Below, in pieces: positions 1 through 7,773 of a stretch of DNA of 64,000 bases (position 1 is the first letter of the stretch; each line of letters begins with the position of its first letter). The notes beneath the pieces were generated by a model. That model saw only the letters and a list, made by a program, of their open reading frames with translations, searched no databases and was not told where the DNA came from. The DNA is from Propionibacteriaceae bacterium (GTDB lineage Bacteria > Actinomycetota > Actinomycetes > Propionibacteriales > Propionibacteriaceae): contig JAISAO010000032.1 in assembly GCA_031266665.1 (NCBI GenBank), forward strand, positions 19,485 to 83,484, written 5' to 3'. The translations under genes and the position numbers were made by a program.

Positions 1-181
1 TCATAGGCCAAGACGAACGACGAATCGGGATCGCTCCCAGCGACGCCGCGCGCGGTCGCGAGCGTGCGCCCGGCCTTGGCCAAAAGACTCCCCCGTCGGC
101 GGCCTCGCCCGTGATCGCCTGGAGGGTCCCCTGGGCCAGGGCCGCCTCAATGTCGGCGGCGCCGCGCTGCCACTGACTCAC
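1..181 (-). pseudogene. HEPN-domain protein, frameshifted, cut by window edge
   Basis: The gene starts at GTG 181-179, which overlaps the stop of the upstream nucleotidyltransferase gene by four bases (GTGA), so the two are translationally coupled. The first ~30 codons read like the N-terminus of a HEPN protein (W-x-x-G-A-A-x-I-E, then ITGEAADG). The continuation typical of the family (SLLAKAGRTLATA, then FVLAYD) is present but in a different frame. The break lies at a run of five C on the + strand (90-94); one extra base would restore the frame. HEPN proteins of such pairs are usually RNases neutralised by the partner MNT protein. The catalytic RxxxxH motif would lie outside the window. The break may be a real inactivation, phase variation or a sequencing error. 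Confidence 0.6.
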
Positions 182-777
182 GGCTCATCGCCCCCCAAGA
201 CCACATCCCCCAGAACCACGACGAACGGCGACCGGTGGATCTGGGCGACCAACTTGTCCTGGCCGGCCGCCCACTGGGTCTCCGTCCGGACAACAGGATT
301 GACGGGCAGACCGATCCTCGCCTGGGCGGCGTCGGCGGCGTCGTAGACCTCCGACCGGGCAGGCCGCCCGACGACCAGGACGTCGATGTCGTTCGGGGGC
401 GGGCCGGGCTGACCGTGGTAGCGAGCGGCCCACGACCCGAAGATCAAGACCGCCGCCGCCCCCAGATCGGCGAAGGCCTCGGCCACGACGACCGCCGGGC
501 CGAAGGTCAACTCCATGACCCGGCGCAACGGCTCGAAGGCCGGATGGCCCTGGTCGGCCCGGACCATCCGATTGCGCCCGACAGTCCGCGTGGCCACCAG
601 CCGGGCCTCCGTCAGATGGCCGACGTCCCGCTGAGCGGTCGTCAAATTCACGCCGACAACCCGCGACAACTCGCTGACGCTGTACTCACAGTCGGGATGG
701 ATGAGCAGCCAAGCCAACAACTCGCCCAACGTCCGGCTGCGCATGATCGGCAACAGACTCGGCGGCTCGCTCCTCAT
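178..777 (-). CDS. Winged-helix plus MNT-type nucleotidyltransferase (antitoxin-like)
   Basis: The 199-residue protein has a winged helix-turn-helix in residues ~15-70 (LSRVVGVNLTTAQRDVGHL) followed by a minimal nucleotidyltransferase domain with the pattern FGSWAAR ... NDIDVLVVG (residues ~112-140), that is the GS motif and the DxD metal-binding pair. MNT proteins of HEPN/MNT modules neutralise their HEPN partner, in studied cases by adenylylating it. The fused winged helix suggests it also represses its own promoter. The HEPN-like gene follows with a four-base overlap. A TATATT box eight bases before the ATG suggests a leaderless transcript. The function is inferred from family and context. 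Confidence 0.75.
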   Translation of the reverse strand: MRSEPPSLLPIMRSRTLGELLAWLLIHPDCEYSVSELSRVVGVNLTTAQRDVGHLTEARLVATRTVGRNRMVRADQGHPAFEPLRRVMELTFGPAVVVAEAFADLGAAAVLIFGSWAARYHGQPGPPPNDIDVLVVGRPARSEVYDAADAAQARIGLPVNPVVRTETQWAAGQDKLVAQIHRSPFVVVLGDVVLGGDEP

Positions 778-791
778 AGACGACTAATATA
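778..791 (-). promoter_or_regulatory. Leaderless-type -10 box of the MNT gene
   Basis: On the minus strand TATATT (791-786) lies eight bases before the ATG at 777, the spacing of actinobacterial leaderless promoters, with no ribosome-binding site between. TAACCC and GGGTA half-sites nearby could be an operator for the winged-helix protein, but this is weak. Confidence 0.45.
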
Positions 792-934
792 ACCCATCTA
801 AGGGGTAGAACGGTCATCGCCGCCGAGGCCACCCGTTAGAAGGTCTGCCCCCCGCCACTCATCTAGCACCGGACTACGGCCACCCCGCAACGGTGTTGTA
901 GGTTTGGTGTCAACGGTGAAAGAAAGGACGTGCC

Positions 935-1240
935 ATGGCGAGCACCATCCCCGTGTCCGAGGCCATCGAGGCGCTGCGCGGCGAACTGGAGAAATCCGTC
1001 AAAGCCGGACAAGACCACGACCTGCGCTTCCTAGTGGACGAGGTCAAACTAGAACTACAGGTCACGGCCACCACTACGGGAACGGGCAAAGCCGGCATCA
1101 AGTGGCTCCTCTTCGAGGCCGGCGGCGAGGCCTCGCACCAGTCCGCCCGCGCCCAGACCATCACCTTGACCCTCAAAGCCGTCGCCCAAGGCCAAGACGG
1201 CCAAACCGGCCCGCTCCTGCTGTCCGCGCCCGAGGACTGA
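935..1240 (+). CDS. Trypco2-type (trypsin-co-occurring) domain protein
   Basis: The 101-residue protein has no signal peptide. The pattern of a helical start (PVSEAIEALRGEL), the LRFLVDEVKLELQVT strand pair, a small glycine-rich stretch with KWLLFEAGG and a final TITLTLKAV strand fits the Trypco2 family, named for its regular occurrence beside trypsin-like proteases in predicted conflict systems. An AAAGGACG ribosome site precedes the ATG. The protease/NTPase gene starts 17 bases after its stop, so the two form one transcription unit. Its biochemical role is not known; it may be a partner, substrate or adaptor of the protease. The assignment is from sequence pattern plus neighbour, not a search. 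Confidence 0.7.
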   Translation: MASTIPVSEAIEALRGELEKSVKAGQDHDLRFLVDEVKLELQVTATTTGTGKAGIKWLLFEAGGEASHQSARAQTITLTLKAVAQGQDGQTGPLLLSAPED

Positions 1241-1257
1241 CCTGAGGCGGGTGTGCC

Positions 1258-4200
1258 ATGGTCGCCCGTCGCGCCGTCAAACTGACCTACCAGGCCCCTG
1301 ACACGCGCCCCGACAGCAGCGTCCAGGGGAGGATCGTCCTCTGGGGCGGCTCCGGTTGGCGCTTAGGCCGTGGCCTGATCCTGACCGCCGGACACTGCTC
1401 CGGGGCCGGCACCACCAACCACCAGGTCAAGACCACAGACGGAACCGTCCACGACGCCCAGGTGGTCTGGACCAGCCCCCGCGCCGACGTGGACCTGGCC
1501 CTATGGCGAGTGGAAGCCCTGGCCGAGGACGAGACGACTCCCCTGGTCTTGCTGGATCGGCACTCAGCCGATCTGGTGAACGCGACCGGCTTCGGCTACC
1601 CCGCCTTCCTCCGCCAACCCGCCGCAGGACAGCCCACCGCCCCTCAACGGGAACAGCTGAACGGCACCATATCGCCCGCCCACGGTGAGGCCCTGGGAGC
1701 AACCGCCTCACCGCTCTACTTCGTCACCGACCCCACTAACACCGTCATGTCCAGCGGCGGGCCGGGAGACTGGCAAGCCCTCTCCGGCGCCTCTGTCCTG
1801 GTCGACCACGAAGGTGAGCACCATTGTGTCGGCGTGGTGCGCAGCCACCACCGCGAGCACGCCGCCAACGTCTTCGAACTGACCGGTTTCGACAGTCTGC
1901 TGCGCCTGCTTAGCACCACAGAGGCGGCCGGCTTCTGGGAACATGTCACCTGGGTCAAACCAGACACCATGCCCGTCCTGAAGGGCAACCACCGGGAACA
2001 ACGTCTGATCTGGACCCACCTATGCCCGGCCGAGGCCCCCCACTACGTCACCCGCCAAGCCTTGACGGAGTTGAAGGACGCCTTGCGCGACTTCCACCGG
2101 GCAACCCTGTGGGGCCTCAAAGGAGCCGGCAAATCCCAGATCGCCGCCGCCCTCGTCCGACAATGCGAGAACGAAGGCTGGTCAGAAGTCCTCTGGGTCA
2201 ACGCCGAAGACCGCACCTCCCTGCTGAGTGACCTTAAACATATCGCGATGATAATCGACCAAGGCAACAACGACTTGGAACCTGAAAAAGCCGCCGCCTG
2301 GCTGATCAGCCACTGGAACAGCAACCAAAGCCGACGCCGCCTGATCGTCTTCGACGATTTGACCAACCTAGACGACCTGACCGGCCACATCCCGGAACCA
2401 GCCGCCGCCACAGTCATCATCACCATCGCCGAACATAGCGCCGCCCCCGACGAGAACCAAATCCCCCTAATCGAAGTCGAGCCATTCACCGAGTCAGAGG
2501 CCCGAAACTACCTGGGGAACCGCACCAACCTAGGCGACCTAGAAGGAGCTAACCAAGTGGCGGAACGCCTCAGCCGACTACCACTGGCCCTCTCCAAAGC
2601 CGCCGACGTGATCAACCTCCGCAATGAGTACGACCCTAACTATGGCTACTCAGAATACCTGGATGACCTCGCCGCCCAGCCCATGGAAACGGCTCCACTC
2701 CGGCACAAAAGAGACTATATAATAACCGATTCAACTATCCCTCCAACACTTTCAAAACTCTTAAAAGCATTATTCCCATATTTTACAAGCGCCTCGATGG
2801 GCGTGGAATATTTTACATGCGTATTCTTAGATGCTATAACAAACTGGAGATATTTCTATTACGATGATCACCTCGAGAAAGGTGGCTCAGAGTTCAAAGA
2901 ACTCATGCATGAACTTTTTTTCGGGACAACCGACCCGCCGCCTTTGCTTACTAGACAAATTCAACTGGCAATGAAAAATGAGTATGTCATTGATTTTATA
3001 AACAACTTCTTCGACGCAAAACGAGACGAACTATTACAACATTTTAATTTTAGCAAAGAGGATCCGCCTGATGCATTTCACGAATTTCTGAGTTCAACCC
3101 TCCATGCTATTTTTAATCAACAATCTAAATTGAAATTAACCGGCGGAAGCTACGAAGATCTCCTACTTGGTAAAGACGGTATCCCGTATGTATCAGAATT
3201 ATCTCCTAGCACTCTCTGGATAAATTTTTCAGACAACTCTAATCGCGCAACGTCTGAACAACAGAATCGCTTTAACGAGAAAAACCGGACTGCTAGTCTA
3301 TGCGGCAGGTTTAACGAACTTAATTGCCTCATTGATTTTTGTAATGTGCGAGTTCCAAATCAGCATTTCCTATGGTTTGCTATTTCCGGAGTGGGAGGAA
3401 GTGGAAAGTCTCGACTTTCGCGTGAGCTAATGGAATGGATTACATACACTGAAAGTGATTGGAAAGCGGCGATACTCCGCGAGCCGGATATTGAGCAAAT
3501 AACTAACGCAAGATCGCAAATAGCGAACGGAAATAAGACGATCATCATATTAGATCATTACAAGTGGTATATGAATCAGCTGAAAGAAATCACAAACTGG
3601 CTCTTTAATGATAGCGAAACGTATGCCACCGAAGTGAGGCTTCTTCTTATTGAACGCGATCCCGTAGATAAAGATCGCCTGCCTTGGGATCGGGACGTGA
3701 AGTCCACACAGTTCATTCCTCGCATTAATTCAGCGGCGTACTTAGATCATTCTGGATTAATGATAATGCTGCCACTCGATGATATCGTTCTCTCTGAGTT
3801 AATTGACAGCTATGCCCGCGGTGTAGGCGCGAATCAGACAGTCGATGAGACGACGGTCCTAAAGCTACTGCAAGACTTCGATAAAGGGTTTAAGATACCA
3901 TTATTCGTACAATTCATTGCAGATGCAGTAATAAACGGTAGTGAGGTCAGGGGCTGGAATCGTGAAAGAGCTTTGGAATACGCTTTGGACTCTGAATTCG
4001 ACTATCTTCGCCACAATTGTGAGAGCTATGGCACTCTTACGGGACCTGAACTAGAAAGCCTCGTGCGACTATGCCGAACGCTTCTGATAGTTGCTTCACT
4101 GGCTGGCTCACTTCCCTGGAAACATGTGCTGACTCTATTCCCTGACGAGTACAATAGACTTAACAGATTCTCCGCGATGGTTGAACTCAACAGTCCGCGT

Positions 4201-5529
4201 GCATTGCTGTCAGAATGTCTGGGATATTCTGTGATCGAAGAGATTTTACCAATTCAACCAGACCTTATCGGAGAATACTATATTCTCACTGCATTTCGAA
4301 AAATGAATACGGAAGAACGACGACACACCATTCGCGTTGCTGCTGAAGTTGACTTCAATAAGTTATTCGAGCGCTGCAATCGAATTCGAAGCGATTTTTG
4401 GCACCTCCTTGACCGCCTCGGACTACTCGAACACTTCTTGGAAAAATCTCTCATAGACGCCCGTATGGGCGATCCATTCCTCGTGCTAGATGGTCACGCC
4501 TGGGATAGAATTGATAAGGATAATTCACGCCGCAACGACTACCCCGCGTTGTTAATTAGTCGCTATATAATACTCCGAGAAAGGTATCACTCGAGTGAAC
4601 ACAGCGGCGTCAGCTGGGAAACTAGCTATCTTCGCACGTTATTGAATGGACCAGTGCGTGAGCGGTTGGAAAAATCTCTAAGTGAAAGTTATCCAGATCT
4701 ATTTTTAATGGAAGGATATGACTCAAGTGGAGTAAACGACAAAGTTTTCATACTCAACCAAAATGAAATTCGGAGGTATTATGACTTACCACTCGATTCG
4801 ATGGATTCACCGGAGCCAGGGAGCAATACACTAGTGGCAATAGACGTCAGCCCTGAAGGAGATGAGAGGCCGCGTCGATGGTGGCTCCGGTCGGAAGGAT
4901 ATGCATTCATAATTTCCAATTACGGTTCTATCTATAACTATGATCATTATTTCGATGATGCAGACACGGGTGTCCGACCTGTTTTCTGGGTTGATAGACG
5001 CAAGACTCTAGGAGAAATTTGTATAATGAACAATACGTCAGTAAACGATACCCGGATCCAGGTTCGCGCAGGAATCATCTGGTCGACCCAAAACCGGACT
5101 CGTAAAATACAGCTTAGAAAGATGCTTGAACCAAGGTTCGCCATCGCTAAGCATTACCTAATAGAATTATGGGATTCAGATACTGATTCACTCGCCGGGC
5201 TGCCAGCAGATCAGTATCTGAACGAATTAGCTGCGTCTCATATTATAATATTACTTGTCTCGCCTGATATGCTGGCGTCCAAAGTGGTGCAGAACCTCGA
5301 ACTGAAAATTGCCGCTAATAAGATCCGGATTCCCGTGGGCCTAGTCCGCGTGCCACTCACGCCGGGGGCTCTGTGGGACTCTCGCGTCACTACTGATCAA
5401 TTAGTGCTTGATAACGGGAAATTTTTCGCCGAACTCAGAGGTACTAGCGCCAAGGAGACCTTCGCTGACCAGGTGGTCAGGCAGACTCTCCGTCGTCTTG
5501 ACGAGGAAAATCTGAAGGCTTATTCATAA
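1258..5529 (+). CDS. Trypsin-like protease / double P-loop NTPase / DUF6273 / TIR-like giant protein
   Basis: 1423 residues, no signal peptide, probably cytoplasmic. Parts in order: trypsin-like domain (~25-220) with catalytic candidates H46 (TAGHC), D79 (DVDLAL) and S179 (SGASV). First STAND-type NTPase: Walker A GLKGAGKS at 286-293, Walker B LIVFDDL at 362-368, LPLAL at 441-445. Low-GC middle part (~485-690). Second NTPase: GVGGSGKS at 711-718, Walker B TIIILDHY at 761-768. DUF6273-like domain (~1097-1248; WWLRS, GVRPVFWV). TIR-like C-terminus (~1265-1420; HIIILLVSPDMLAS, candidate catalytic E1348). STAND proteins act as sensors whose oligomerisation activates an effector, and both trypsin and TIR domains are known effectors. 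Two effectors and two NTPases in one chain is unusual. Base composition drops sharply at ~2,700 (residue ~483). The function as antiphage or suicide system is inferred. Confidence 0.8.
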   Translation: MVARRAVKLTYQAPDTRPDSSVQGRIVLWGGSGWRLGRGLILTAGHCSGAGTTNHQVKTTDGTVHDAQVVWTSPRADVDLALWRVEALAEDETTPLVLLDRHSADLVNATGFGYPAFLRQPAAGQPTAPQREQLNGTISPAHGEALGATASPLYFVTDPTNTVMSSGGPGDWQALSGASVLVDHEGEHHCVGVVRSHHREHAANVFELTGFDSLLRLLSTTEAAGFWEHVTWVKPDTMPVLKGNHREQRLIWTHLCPAEAPHYVTRQALTELKDALRDFHRATLWGLKGAGKSQIAAALVRQCENEGWSEVLWVNAEDRTSLLSDLKHIAMIIDQGNNDLEPEKAAAWLISHWNSNQSRRRLIVFDDLTNLDDLTGHIPEPAAATVIITIAEHSAAPDENQIPLIEVEPFTESEARNYLGNRTNLGDLEGANQVAERLSRLPLALSKAADVINLRNEYDPNYGYSEYLDDLAAQPMETAPLRHKRDYIITDSTIPPTLSKLLKALFPYFTSASMGVEYFTCVFLDAITNWRYFYYDDHLEKGGSEFKELMHELFFGTTDPPPLLTRQIQLAMKNEYVIDFINNFFDAKRDELLQHFNFSKEDPPDAFHEFLSSTLHAIFNQQSKLKLTGGSYEDLLLGKDGIPYVSELSPSTLWINFSDNSNRATSEQQNRFNEKNRTASLCGRFNELNCLIDFCNVRVPNQHFLWFAISGVGGSGKSRLSRELMEWITYTESDWKAAILREPDIEQITNARSQIANGNKTIIILDHYKWYMNQLKEITNWLFNDSETYATEVRLLLIERDPVDKDRLPWDRDVKSTQFIPRINSAAYLDHSGLMIMLPLDDIVLSELIDSYARGVGANQTVDETTVLKLLQDFDKGFKIPLFVQFIADAVINGSEVRGWNRERALEYALDSEFDYLRHNCESYGTLTGPELESLVRLCRTLLIVASLAGSLPWKHVLTLFPDEYNRLNRFSAMVELNSPRALLSECLGYSVIEEILPIQPDLIGEYYILTAFRKMNTEERRHTIRVAAEVDFNKLFERCNRIRSDFWHLLDRLGLLEHFLEKSLIDARMGDPFLVLDGHAWDRIDKDNSRRNDYPALLISRYIILRERYHSSEHSGVSWETSYLRTLLNGPVRERLEKSLSESYPDLFLMEGYDSSGVNDKVFILNQNEIRRYYDLPLDSMDSPEPGSNTLVAIDVSPEGDERPRRWWLRSEGYAFIISNYGSIYNYDHYFDDADTGVRPVFWVDRRKTLGEICIMNNTSVNDTRIQVRAGIIWSTQNRTRKIQLRKMLEPRFAIAKHYLIELWDSDTDSLAGLPADQYLNELAASHIIILLVSPDMLASKVVQNLELKIAANKIRIPVGLVRVPLTPGALWDSRVTTDQLVLDNGKFFAELRGTSAKETFADQVVRQTLRRLDEENLKAYS

Positions 5530-5600
5530 CGTCCTGAGGTGTCCTGAAGAATTCGAACACACGGTCTCCAGATCTGCGTTCGCTCCCATCTGCACCGGAA
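2700..5600. other. AT-rich segment of foreign composition
   Basis: From about 2,700 the sequence changes from the GC-rich style of the window to clearly AT-richer DNA with many ATA, TTA and AAA codons, and returns to normal near 5,600 within the 3' end of trpA. The reading frame of the giant gene runs through the left boundary without a break. This suggests that the second half of the protein came from a donor of lower GC content. An assembly chimera is possible but less likely given the open frame. Confidence 0.75.
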
Positions 5601-6381
5601 ACACCCACCCGAGGGCACCTCGCATGGCGGCGACGTAGTCCCGCACCACCGGCACCGCCGCTCGCCCGTGCTCGGCCACCAGACGGACGATGGCCGAGCC
5701 GACGATGACGCCGTCGGCGAAGCGGGCCACCGCCTTGGCCTGGTCCGGGGTGGCGATGCCGAAGCCGACGGCGCAGGGGATCTTCGTGGCCGGCCGCGCC
5801 TGGGCCACCAGTTGGGCGGCCTGGTCGCCCAGGGAGTCGCGCACCCCGGTGACGCCGAGGGATGAGACGCAATAGAGGAAGCCCTCGGCCTGGGCGGCGA
5901 TGGCGGCCACCCGGCCGGCCGAGGTCGGGGCCACCAGCGAGATCAGGCTGAGGCCGTGTCGACGGCAGGGGTCGGCCAGCTCGGCCCGCTCCTCGAAGGG
6001 CAGGTCGGGCACGATCAGGCCGTCCAGGCCGACGGCGGCGGCCCGCTCCAGGAAAGACTCAACGCCGTGGGCGAAGATCGGGTTGTAGTAGGTCATGAAG
6101 ACCAGCGGCACATCCAGGTCGGCCCGCAGCCGGGCCACCAATTCGAAGTGGTGCTCCAGTTTGACGCCACCGGCCAGAGCCCGGGCGCTGGCGGCCTCGA
6201 TCACCGGCCCCTCGGCCACCGGGTCGGAGAAGGGCAGGCCGAGTTCGACCAGATCGGCTCCGGCCGCCACCATGGCCCGGACCAGGGCCTCAGTAGTGGC
6301 CAGATCGGGGTCGCCGGAGGTGACGAAGGGGATGAAGGCCTTGCCCCGGGCGAAGGCCCGGGAGATGCGATTGTCAGTCAT
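5524..6381 (-). CDS. trpA: Tryptophan synthase alpha chain
   Basis: TrpA cleaves indole-3-glycerol phosphate to indole and glyceraldehyde 3-phosphate and passes indole to TrpB through a tunnel. The sequence has the family motifs [26 protein letters not shown] (with the catalytic Glu and Asp), [17 protein letters not shown] and the phosphate-binding [10 protein letters not shown] and GVIVGSAIV. It overlaps trpB by eight bases (ATGACTGA), indicating coupling. At 285 residues it is about 15-20 longer than usual: the last ~25 residues after AAMRGALG have no family counterpart I recognise and lie in AT-richer DNA. Its stop overlaps the convergent giant defence gene by six bases. No other trp genes are in the window. 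Confidence 0.95.
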   Translation of the reverse strand: MTDNRISRAFARGKAFIPFVTSGDPDLATTEALVRAMVAAGADLVELGLPFSDPVAEGPVIEAASARALAGGVKLEHHFELVARLRADLDVPLVFMTYYNPIFAHGVESFLERAAAVGLDGLIVPDLPFEERAELADPCRRHGLSLISLVAPTSAGRVAAIAAQAEGFLYCVSSLGVTGVRDSLGDQAAQLVAQARPATKIPCAVGFGIATPDQAKAVARFADGVIVGSAIVRLVAEHGRAAVPVVRDYVAAMRGALGWVFPVQMGANADLETVCSNSSGHLRTL

Positions 6382-7564
6382 GCAGTCCGACCCCCTTGAG
6401 GCGGGCGATGGCCGCCACGTCCTTGTCGCCCCGGCCGGACAGGGTGACCACCATGATCTGGTCCGGTCGCATGGTCGGGGCCAGGCGGTAGGCCTGGGCC
6501 AGGGCGTGGGCCGATTCGATCGCCGGGATGATGCCCTCTGTGCGCGACAGGTCCTCGAAGGCGGCCACCGCCTCGGCGTCGGTCGCCGGCAGGTATTCGG
6601 CCCGCCCTCGGTCGTGCAGGGCGGCGTGCTCGGGGCCGACGCCGGGGTAGTCCAGGCCGGCCGAGATGGAGTAGACCGGCGCGATCTGGCCGTCCTGGTC
6701 CTGGAAGAAATAAGACTTCATACCGTGGAAGACGCCTGTCCGGCCGGTGGCGATGGTGGCGGCGGTTCGCGGGGTGTCGATCCCCAGCCCGGCCGCCTCG
6801 ACCCCGATCAGGCGCACCGCCGGGTCGTCGACGAAGGCGTGGAAGCTGCCGATGGCGTTCGAGCCGCCGCCGACACAGGCGATGACGACATCCGGCCCCC
6901 GGCCCACCAGTTGGTCCAACTGGCTTTTGATCTCGCGGCCGATGACGGCCTGGAAGTCGCGCACGATGGTCGGGAAGGGGTGCGGCCCCATGACCGAGCC
7001 GAGACAGTAATGGGTGTCGGCCGAGCGGGCGGACCATTCCCGCAAGGTGGCGTTGACGGCGTCTTTCAGGGTCTGGGTGCCGCTGACGACCGGGTGGACG
7101 CGGGCTCCCAGCAGTTCCATCCGGAAGACGTTCAGGGCTTGGCGCTCGGTGTCCTCCCGGCCCATGTAGATGTCGCACTCCAGCCCCAGCAGGGCCGCCG
7201 CCGTGGCCGTGGCCACGCCGTGCTGGCCGGCCCCGGTCTCGGCTATCAAACGCTTCTTGCCCATCCGCTGGGCCAAGAGGGCTTGCCCCAGGACGTTGTT
7301 GATCTTGTGCGAGCCGGTGTGGTTCAGGTCCTCCCGTTTGAGGTAGAGCTGGGCCCCGCCCAGCCGCTGGCTGGTGCGGCGGGCGTGGTACAGGCGCGAG
7401 GGCCGGCCGGCGTAGTCCGCCAGCAATTGGTCCAACTGCCGCTGGAAGCCGGGGTCGGCCTTCGCCTGGTCGTAGGCCTGCTCCAACTCCAGCACGGCGC
7501 TCATCAGGGTCTCGGGGATGTACTGGCCGCCGTAGGGGCCGAAACGTCCCGGTCGCTCTCTCAC
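6374..7564 (-). CDS. trpB: Tryptophan synthase beta chain
   Basis: TrpB is the PLP enzyme that joins indole and serine to give tryptophan. Diagnostic stretches are [15 protein letters not shown], the PLP-lysine motif [33 protein letters not shown] (phosphate of PLP) and [11 protein letters not shown] place the start at GTG 7564, giving 396 residues, the usual length, beginning just before [17 protein letters not shown] box eight bases upstream supports a leaderless transcript from this start. An upstream in-frame start would add 37 residues with no family match. It is cotranscribed with trpA; no leader peptide, T-box or attenuator was recognised upstream. Confidence 0.95.
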   Translation of the reverse strand: MRERPGRFGPYGGQYIPETLMSAVLELEQAYDQAKADPGFQRQLDQLLADYAGRPSRLYHARRTSQRLGGAQLYLKREDLNHTGSHKINNVLGQALLAQRMGKKRLIAETGAGQHGVATATAAALLGLECDIYMGREDTERQALNVFRMELLGARVHPVVSGTQTLKDAVNATLREWSARSADTHYCLGSVMGPHPFPTIVRDFQAVIGREIKSQLDQLVGRGPDVVIACVGGGSNAIGSFHAFVDDPAVRLIGVEAAGLGIDTPRTAATIATGRTGVFHGMKSYFFQDQDGQIAPVYSISAGLDYPGVGPEHAALHDRGRAEYLPATDAEAVAAFEDLSRTEGIIPAIESAHALAQAYRLAPTMRPDQIMVVTLSGRGDKDVAAIARLKGVGLHD

Positions 7565-7578
7565 AGGCAGCCATCGTA
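7565..7578 (-). promoter_or_regulatory. Leaderless-type -10 box of trpBA
   Basis: TACGAT (minus strand, 7578-7573) lies eight bases before GTG 7564 with no ribosome-binding site between. It matches the spacing seen before four other genes in this window. Confidence 0.45.
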
Positions 7579-7773
7579 GCCACGGCCCAGGGCGGCGCCG
7601 GGAACCATCCCGCCCGGCGGGCACGGATCGACCCAACTCCAGGACCGAGTCCGGGATGACGTGGACCGGCCTCATCGCGGGCGGGACCCGTCCGGCGTGA
7701 ACCGATCCCCCGAACCGACGACCCGGCCCAAGTCCACCGCTGGTCGGCCAGGCGAGCGGCGGCGGACCTGGGC

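Noticed and set aside
6095..7579. A 494-residue open frame opposite trpAB
   Set aside because: It is antisense to trpA and trpB, which have full family motifs; its composition is that of a shadow frame in GC-rich DNA.
7565..7675. Longer trpB with 37 extra residues
   Set aside because: The extra part has no family match, and a leaderless-type -10 box fits the start at 7564.
7565..7773. trp attenuator or T-box upstream of trpB
   Set aside because: No run of Trp codons, no T-box core sequence and no suitable hairpin with U-tract; the -10 box leaves no leader.
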